DNA from: Gammaproteobacteria bacterium
Lineage (GTDB): Bacteria > Pseudomonadota > Gammaproteobacteria > Steroidobacterales > Steroidobacteraceae
Direction: 5' to 3'
Length of the DNA: 64,000 nucleotides
NCBI GenBank assembly: GCA_025359205.1
Contig: JANYHD010000021.1
Span: 1-64,000 of the forward strand
In this document: in pieces, positions 58,837 to 64,000 of the stretch
Position numbering within the stretch: position 1 is the first letter of the stretch
Layout of the letters: every line of letters begins with the position of its first letter
Program-made: the position numbers and the translations under genes
The notes under the pieces: model-generated
The model's input: the letters and a program-made list of their open reading frames with translations, nothing else
Database searches by the model: none
Told to the model about the DNA's origin: nothing

Positions 58837-59841
58837 TCAGCGCAACGCCCCGTCCGCCCACTGTCTCGTCCTGGCCCACAGCGGATGTTCCGGATTCTGC
58901 ACGCGTACGCCGGTGATGATTTCAGCCATCATTTCCGCCGCTATTTCGTTGGGATGAAAGGCCTCGCCTTTCACCGGGAACGCGTCCACGTAATCGGCGA
59001 CCCTCTCCAGGTCCGTTTGCGTCGCCGGCATGACCGCGTCATCGAGCGCCCAGCGACGGCCTTCGAGCTCATGCACTCCGAGCGCGACGACCTTGAAATC
59101 GGCTGGCATCTGCGGGTGATCCAACTCAGACAGCTCGATGTCCGGCAATACCCAATGTCGGGCTGCATCCTTGCCAACTGGATAGATCCATTCGACCACA
59201 GGCGCATCGGGATTGATAACCCGCCGCACCTTCAACCAGTCTGGCGGCGACACCTCCACCTGGCGAAATCCGAATACATCCGTGTACAGGCCGGCAAACA
59301 GCGCCGGGTTTCTGCGCTGCAGGACATGAGTCTGCTCGTGCAGCAGCAAGGCCCACACGCCCGATGGGTGATCGAACTTCCCCTTGGCGTGGGCCTTGGC
59401 CAGGGCCTGAAGTACGCCCTCCGCGAGTACGATGCAGTCACCCCGGGTGTGCGGCAGACTTCCCTCGATCGTTCCGTTTACCTTGATGAAGCACCACGGA
59501 GTTCGCGCATAAAGCGGCGCCCGCGCCGACAGCACAGGCTGCATCGACTCGACGGCCTCCGCCAATGCCACGCGTTCGTCATCGGTGAAATCCCCGGTCG
59601 CTGCCCCGTAGGCCTTGATTGCAGCTATACGCGCCTCATCCAGGCTGAGATCCTTGAGCGGCAGCGCAGTCTTGGCGCGTATCTCCGCCAGCTGCAACTG
59701 CGCGTAGTAGCCTTGCGCGGCGGCACCCGTCAACGCAGCGCTGGACTCGGCGCGCGGCAACAAATGGACGGTTGCTTCCTCGGCCTGCGCACCGCTCGCA
59801 GCAATAAACAGCACCAGAGCCTGAATCAAGCCAACGCGCAT
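58837..59841 (-). CDS. Exported protein with an HExxH motif, unrecognised
   Basis: 334 residues with a signal peptide (LVLFIAASGAQA, cleavage near residue 20). H168-E169-Q-T-H172 (LLLHEQTHVLQRR) sits in a predicted helix, and E299/E303 in HPNEIAAEMMAE would be a suitable third ligand, a zincin arrangement. Cys117 and Cys136 could form a disulfide. I do not recognise the family. It starts the minus-strand pair with the YtcJ-like gene (26 nt apart). Confidence 0.7.
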   Translation of the reverse strand: MRVGLIQALVLFIAASGAQAEEATVHLLPRAESSAALTGAAAQGYYAQLQLAEIRAKTALPLKDLSLDEARIAAIKAYGAATGDFTDDERVALAEAVESMQPVLSARAPLYARTPWCFIKVNGTIEGSLPHTRGDCIVLAEGVLQALAKAHAKGKFDHPSGVWALLLHEQTHVLQRRNPALFAGLYTDVFGFRQVEVSPPDWLKVRRVINPDAPVVEWIYPVGKDAARHWVLPDIELSELDHPQMPADFKVVALGVHELEGRRWALDDAVMPATQTDLERVADYVDAFPVKGEAFHPNEIAAEMMAEIITGVRVQNPEHPLWARTRQWADGALR

Positions 59842-59942
59842 GGTTCACTCCAATGGGATCTGCACGCCCATGGTACCGCGAACCGCCACCACTTAGGGTT
59901 GCACTACGAGCTCGACATCCTGGTCGACACTCGAATACTGGG

Positions 59943-61487
59943 TCAGGATCTCGCTTGCTGTGCGTCAGACTTGCTGGCCACCGCGTGCGAGGCCAGTGTA
60001 CCGATGTGATGGCGGCCTTTGACGGCGTACCACCCCAAGCCCGCCCCGAGAATCACGGCGATGTAGACGAACGCGCCCCAGGTGTTGTACCAGGGCGTGC
60101 CATACACGGCTTCGCGCGGCCAAGCCAGGTTGATCACCATCCCCACGCCCCACACCACCGCGACAATGTTGACGAACATGCCCCACCCGCCCATCGTGAA
60201 GTAGCCCCCGGCCTCGAGATCCGCGGGGGGCCATTGGCCCTGCAGTCGTTTCTTCAGCAGCGGGCCCGTCACCATCAGGTACGCCAGGTAGATCATGATG
60301 ATCGCAATCGAGGTCAGCACCGTAAAGATCTTCGGTTGCCCGATGTTGACGACCAGGATCAACTCGGCAATCACGCCGATCACGATGGCAGGAAGGATCG
60401 GCGTCTGGGTCTTGGGATTCACGCGCGCAAGACCCTCCCCGAACGGCAGTGCATTGTCGCGCGCCATCGCAAAGCTCAATCTGATGGCCGCGGTATGCAC
60501 GGCCAGCGAACACACCGTCACCGCAACCACGATGCAGACCAGGAAGACTTTGCCCAGCGGACCCCACATCACCTGCTCGACTATGTATTGCAGGCCGCCG
60601 CTGCTGCTGCCGATCATCGGGTCATCCAGCCTGGGTGCCGACATGACCGCGAACACCAGGATGGCGCCACCGATGACGAACGACGCCAGTATGGCCCGCA
60701 GGATGGCCTTGGGAGCGGTGCGCCGCGGCTCCAGGGTTTCCTCGCCCAGTGAACTGGCCGTATCGAAGCCGTACATCACATAGAGAGAGGCCAGTGACGC
60801 CACCAGGAACGCGCCCGGGAAGCCCCCGCTCTTGCCATCTCCGTAGCCGTTGGTGTGGAAGAACACTGCGGGCCCGCGTTTGATGTTGAGCGCCAGGATG
60901 ATCGCGATGAGGCAGGCGGCAATCAGCTCGATGAAGACGCCGGCGCTGTTGATCATCGCCATCCACCGCACTCCGATGGCGTTGATGACGGTCGTGAACA
61001 CGATCAGGACGGTACCGAGGACGACCGCGTTGATGGCGAAGTCGTTGGGGCCATTGCCGTCGCCGATGATCTGGAAACCGCTCCACAGCCGTGGCAGGTT
61101 GAGTTGCAGCGCGAGCACCACGGCAGACAACGTGACGATCGATGCGGTCAGCATCAGCCAGCCCGAAGACCAGCCTACGATCCGGCTGCCCAGTTGCTTG
61201 GACCAGTTGTAGACGGAGCCCGCGATGGGGTATTTGGCGGCCAGCTCCATGAAGCACAGCGCGACTGCCAATTGGCCTACGAGCACCAGTGGCCAGGACC
61301 ATAGATAGGCCGGTCCGGCAGTGCCGAAGCCGAAATAGAACAGCTGGAAGGTGCCCGTGAGTATCGAGATATAGCTGACGCCGGCAGCAAAACTGCCGAA
61401 CGCACCAATGCTGCGATCAAGCGATTCCTTGTAGCCGAAGTGCTCCATGCCGCTGTCGGTACGCTCGGTCGCTTCGTTCCCGGCCAT
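59943..61487 (-). CDS. APC-family amino acid/amine permease
   Basis: 514 residues with about 12 hydrophobic helices. N-terminal FGYKESLDRSIGAFGSFAAG matches the APC superfamily start, and YGFDTASSLGEET is the typical conserved helix-8 region. Similar proteins carry choline, GABA or other amines, but the substrate is open. A stem-loop lies 26 nt upstream of the start. Confidence 0.88.
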   Translation of the reverse strand: MAGNEATERTDSGMEHFGYKESLDRSIGAFGSFAAGVSYISILTGTFQLFYFGFGTAGPAYLWSWPLVLVGQLAVALCFMELAAKYPIAGSVYNWSKQLGSRIVGWSSGWLMLTASIVTLSAVVLALQLNLPRLWSGFQIIGDGNGPNDFAINAVVLGTVLIVFTTVINAIGVRWMAMINSAGVFIELIAACLIAIILALNIKRGPAVFFHTNGYGDGKSGGFPGAFLVASLASLYVMYGFDTASSLGEETLEPRRTAPKAILRAILASFVIGGAILVFAVMSAPRLDDPMIGSSSGGLQYIVEQVMWGPLGKVFLVCIVVAVTVCSLAVHTAAIRLSFAMARDNALPFGEGLARVNPKTQTPILPAIVIGVIAELILVVNIGQPKIFTVLTSIAIIMIYLAYLMVTGPLLKKRLQGQWPPADLEAGGYFTMGGWGMFVNIVAVVWGVGMVINLAWPREAVYGTPWYNTWGAFVYIAVILGAGLGWYAVKGRHHIGTLASHAVASKSDAQQARS

Positions 61488-61512
61488 GCCCTTTCCCCTT
61501 CATTTCGTTGCG

Positions 61513-61530
61513 GCCCATGCATTCATGGGC
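61513..61530. promoter_or_regulatory. Stem-loop before the permease gene
   Basis: GCCCATG (61513-61519), CATT loop, CATGGGC (61524-61530): a perfect 7-bp stem in the 5' region of the permease transcript. No U-run; an operator or attenuator are both possible. Confidence 0.3.
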
Positions 61531-61603
61531 ACCGTGCCCCACAAATTACCCTACGGCTGCTCTCCGCGCCACGCTGCATCAATTGCCGAGCGCATTGGTT
61601 CCA

Positions 61604-62026
61604 CTACGACGCCGTCTCCGCCCGCATCCACTCGATAAGCTGGACTTCATGTGCGGTCAAGGCCGCGAGTACAGCCTGGTCTTCCGCGGGCCCGAGGGTT
61701 TCGAGTGCCTTGAATTGGCCTATATACTGCGCGTACGAGGTGACGGATTGCCGCATCAGGTCCCCCCAGCCCCGGCTCGACTCCATGCGCGCATCAAGGG
61801 CGCCACGTTCTTCAAGCGTCGCCTGGGATCGCGGCAGCAACTGATATTTTCGGACCAGTGCGCTCAGTTGACTTGCGGTGGCGCGTTCGAGCGCAGTGCA
61901 CCTTTCAAGGAACGCCGACTTTTCGGGAAAGGACGGTGTCAACGCATCAAAATAGGCGGCGCCCGCGACTTCGCCTTCGTAGGCCGCAAGGATTTGCGAC
62001 GTGTAGTTCGCGGTTGTCATCTGCAT
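61604..62026 (-). CDS. Small helical protein, unknown
   Basis: 140 residues, predicted all-helical: YEGEVAGAAYFDAL, FLERCTALERATASQL, DLMRQSVTSYAQYIGQ and LTAHEVQLIEWMRAE. The spaced Glu/His (HEVQLIE) suggests a ferritin-like helical bundle, but the full metal set is not clear. MQM start; either Met is possible. Upstream of the permease, same strand. Confidence 0.6.
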   Translation of the reverse strand: MQMTTANYTSQILAAYEGEVAGAAYFDALTPSFPEKSAFLERCTALERATASQLSALVRKYQLLPRSQATLEERGALDARMESSRGWGDLMRQSVTSYAQYIGQFKALETLGPAEDQAVLAALTAHEVQLIEWMRAETAS

Positions 62027-62039
62027 CCCCGGAGCAAAA

Positions 62040-62069
62040 CTAACAGGCTCGGCTGCCGGGCGCTAGAAT
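62040..62069 (+). promoter_or_regulatory. Possible EamA promoter
   Basis: CTAACA at 62040-62045 and TAGAAT at 62064-62069, 18-nt spacer. The predicted transcription start falls on the ATG at 62075, so the mRNA would be leaderless. Confidence 0.3.
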
Positions 62070-62074
62070 GCGTC

Positions 62075-62962
62075 ATGGCCAACGCACCGGCGACCGCTCC
62101 CCTCCTCATGTGGCTGACGCCCGCGCTGCTGGCGCTCCTGCTCTACGGCCTGGGCCAGGGCTTCGTGAAGATGTGGATCACTGAAGTGCCGCCCGCGCGC
62201 TTCTGCCTCTACTTCGCCTGCGCCCGCGCGATCGTGATGGGCAGTTATTTCTTTGCAAACCCGCACTCGTCGATCTTCGCTACGGGAGGTCAGCAGGTGT
62301 TCGCCGTCGGCGTGCTGGCCTACCTGCTCGATGGCACCGGCTGGATCATGTATTTCCTGTCCATCATTGCCGGTCCGATCACGATCGTGGGGACGCTCTC
62401 TGCGGCCTATCCGGCGCTCACCATCGTCTTCGCCCACTGGTTCCTCGGTGAGACGCTCTCGCCCTTGCAGTACGGCGCGGTGGTGCTCGTGGTCGGCGGT
62501 TGCATCGGGCTGGCCTACCAGCCCGCCGACGCCGCCAACAAGGTGACTGGGCGGGCCTGGATCCCGCTCGCGTTCACGGCTCTGGTGCTCTGGGGCGCCG
62601 CGCAGACGGTCGTCAAGTACGACTACCGGTTGGGCGCTACGGACGCCAACATGTCGCTCTACAGCATGATTGGCGCGCTGCTCACCCTGGGCGTCTACGG
62701 CTTGTGGAAGGGACGGGCCGGCACGCACTCCCTGATCGAGTGGCTGCGCTCCTTCCTGCCGATGGGCATGATGGCCTCGGGCGACCTTGGCGTGCTGGTC
62801 GCGAGCCGCTACGGCAAGATCTCGATCGTAACGCCGCTGACCGGCGCCTACCCACTGGTCACCCTAGCCTTCGCAGCAATCGTGTTGCGCGAGCGGATCA
62901 TGCTGCTGCAGTGGGGCTGTATTGCCGCCATCCTGGTAGGCATGTACTTCTGCACTTCCTGA
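62075..62962 (+). CDS. EamA/DMT-family transporter
   Basis: 295 residues from the ATG at 62075. About ten hydrophobic helices in two EamA-like repeats; the second ends LRERIMLLQWGCIAAILVG (key part RERIMLLQW). Substrate unknown, often metabolite export. pxpB starts 22 nt downstream on the same strand. Confidence 0.82.
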   Translation: MANAPATAPLLMWLTPALLALLLYGLGQGFVKMWITEVPPARFCLYFACARAIVMGSYFFANPHSSIFATGGQQVFAVGVLAYLLDGTGWIMYFLSIIAGPITIVGTLSAAYPALTIVFAHWFLGETLSPLQYGAVVLVVGGCIGLAYQPADAANKVTGRAWIPLAFTALVLWGAAQTVVKYDYRLGATDANMSLYSMIGALLTLGVYGLWKGRAGTHSLIEWLRSFLPMGMMASGDLGVLVASRYGKISIVTPLTGAYPLVTLAFAAIVLRERIMLLQWGCIAAILVGMYFCTS

Positions 62963-62984
62963 GGGTCGCTCGTCGGCGCTGCTG

Positions 62985-63641
62985 GTGACCGCGAACGTCA
63001 GAACCTACTGGGTGAGCGAGACGGCCGGCGTGCTCGATGTCCAGGGCGTGATTACGCTCGAAACGCAGCGGCGGATCTGGACTTTGGCGGAACAGTTCCG
63101 GTCACAACCGCATGTACGCGAAGTGGTCCCCGGCATGAACAACCTCGCCGTCGAAATCCATTCTACTGCGTCAGGTCCCGCGGCCTTGCTCGAGGAATTG
63201 CTAAAACGGTGGAATGAATCAAATCCTGTCGAACTCCCTTCCCGCCGCACGGACATTCCGGTCGAATACGGCGGCGCGGCCGGACCCGATCTCGATGAGG
63301 TGGCGCGGCATACCGGGCTGTCAGCGTCCGAAGTCGTACAGATGCATTGTGCTGCAGAGTACACAGTGTACTTTCTTGGTTTTCTCCCAGGCTTTGCTTA
63401 CCTCGGCGGCCTGGACCCGCGACTTGCGACGCCGCGTCGGCGCGAACCCCGGCTGGCGGTGCCCGCAGGCTCAGTGGGCATTGGTGGCGAGCAGACCGGC
63501 GTCTATCCCTCGAGTTCGCCCGGCGGGTGGCAATTGATCGGGCGCACTGCGGTGCAGCTATTCGATCCCGCGCGCAACTCACCCACACTCGTGTCGGCGG
63601 GTGATACGGTCCGATTTGTGAATGTCGGAGAGCGCTTCTGA
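62985..63641 (+). CDS. pxpB: 5-oxoprolinase subunit B
   Basis: 218 residues from a GTG. PxpB/KipI-type cyclophilin-like domain: YFLGFLPGFAYLGGLD and VPAGSVGIGGEQTGVYP are the family hallmarks. With PxpA and PxpC it hydrolyses 5-oxoproline to Glu using ATP. Its stop overlaps pxpC by 3 nt. pxpA is not in the window. Confidence 0.92.
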   Translation: MTANVRTYWVSETAGVLDVQGVITLETQRRIWTLAEQFRSQPHVREVVPGMNNLAVEIHSTASGPAALLEELLKRWNESNPVELPSRRTDIPVEYGGAAGPDLDEVARHTGLSASEVVQMHCAAEYTVYFLGFLPGFAYLGGLDPRLATPRRREPRLAVPAGSVGIGGEQTGVYPSSSPGGWQLIGRTAVQLFDPARNSPTLVSAGDTVRFVNVGERF

Positions 63642-64000
63642 TCACCGTACTCAGGCCGGCGGTACAGACCACCGTACAGGATCTGGGCCGGTACGGCCGG
63701 CGCCATCTTGGAGTCGGCAGCTGCGGTGCGATGGATCGTCTGTCCCTGATGATCGGCAATGAACTTGTCGGCAACGCCGTGGATGCGGCAGCGCTGGAAC
63801 TGTGCCTGCCGCCCGCGTCCATTCGCTTCGACGCAGCTGGTTCGATCGCGCTGAGCGGAGCAGATTGCGCGGCGCGCCTCGACGGCAGGCCACTGGGCAT
63901 CGGGCGCCGCGTCGAGGTGCAGGCCGGGACGACTGTGGAACTTGCAGCTGCGGTTTCGGGCGCCCGTGCCTATCTGTGTGTTGCAGGCGGCATTGATGTT
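63638..64000 (+). CDS. pxpC: 5-oxoprolinase subunit C (cut by window end)
   Basis: Reading from CTG at 63638 gives 121 residues of a PxpC/KipA protein: TVLRPAVQTTVQDLGRYG, then GAMDRLSLMIGNEL, then AYLCVAGGIDV at the window edge. No ATG, GTG or TTG is available in frame before the conserved start, so a CTG start in overlap with the pxpB stop (CTGA) is the simplest reading; a sequencing error is the alternative. The remainder lies outside. Confidence 0.85.
   Translation, partial: MITVLRPAVQTTVQDLGRYGRRHLGVGSCGAMDRLSLMIGNELVGNAVDAAALELCLPPASIRFDAAGSIALSGADCAARLDGRPLGIGRRVEVQAGTTVELAAAVSGARAYLCVAGGIDV

Overview
The window is a GC-rich stretch of a gammaproteobacterial chromosome. ZipA, which is confined to Gammaproteobacteria, the dksA-gluQ pair, a classical rimP-nusA-infB-rbfA-truB-rpsO-pnp block and a VVVTAQRR-type TonB-dependent receptor point to the Xanthomonadales/Nevskiales/Steroidobacterales neighbourhood; that placement is inference. 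Genes are densely packed, with no intergenic gap above about 260 bases. I see no insertion sequence, prophage, CRISPR array, rRNA or tRNA. Both window edges cut genes.

Region 1 (1-25716) is a catabolic island for choline and glycine betaine. From left to right it holds a dimethylglycine/sarcosine dehydrogenase (cut at its 5' end), the heterotetrameric sarcosine oxidase operon soxB-soxD-soxA-soxG, a TonB-dependent receptor, betA and betB (minus strand), a choline ABC transporter with its binding protein fused to the permease, and an MttB-superfamily methyltransferase without pyrrolysine. Facing it is a minus-strand operon: corrinoid protein - DUF1638 - 'virulence factor' family - metV - metF - methyl-THF methyltransferase - corrinoid-activating Fe-S protein (RACE) - GFA protein. 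A GlxA/GbdR-type AraC regulator lies upstream. Read together: choline import, choline to betaine (BetA/BetB), betaine to dimethylglycine by corrinoid methyl transfer to THF, dimethylglycine to sarcosine to glycine by flavoenzymes, with C1 units collected on THF and oxidised by MetF/MetV. This is the most interesting system in the window.

Region 2 (25839-32549) is a cyanophycin locus: isoaspartyl dipeptidase iadA, cyanophycinase cphB, cyanophycin synthetase cphA, and a second Mur-ligase gene that resembles the C-terminal half of CphA but lacks the ATP-grasp domain. It can store and remobilise Asp/Arg nitrogen.

Region 3 (32553-49979) is housekeeping: ligA-zipA-smc (minus), queF, dksA-gluQ and a short phaR (plus), then pnp, rpsO, truB, rbfA, infB, nusA and rimP (minus). 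Upstream of rimP lie a promoter-like sequence and a leader with two tandem intrinsic terminators.

Region 4 (50240-64000) is a mosaic of single genes: a small membrane protein, a GH13 lipoprotein, a SAM methyltransferase, a CehA/McbA-type PHP protein, an alcohol dehydrogenase-like reductase, a YtcJ-like amidohydrolase, an unrecognised exported protein with an HExxH motif, an APC amino-acid permease, a small helical protein, an EamA transporter, and pxpB-pxpC of 5-oxoprolinase (pxpC cut at the end).
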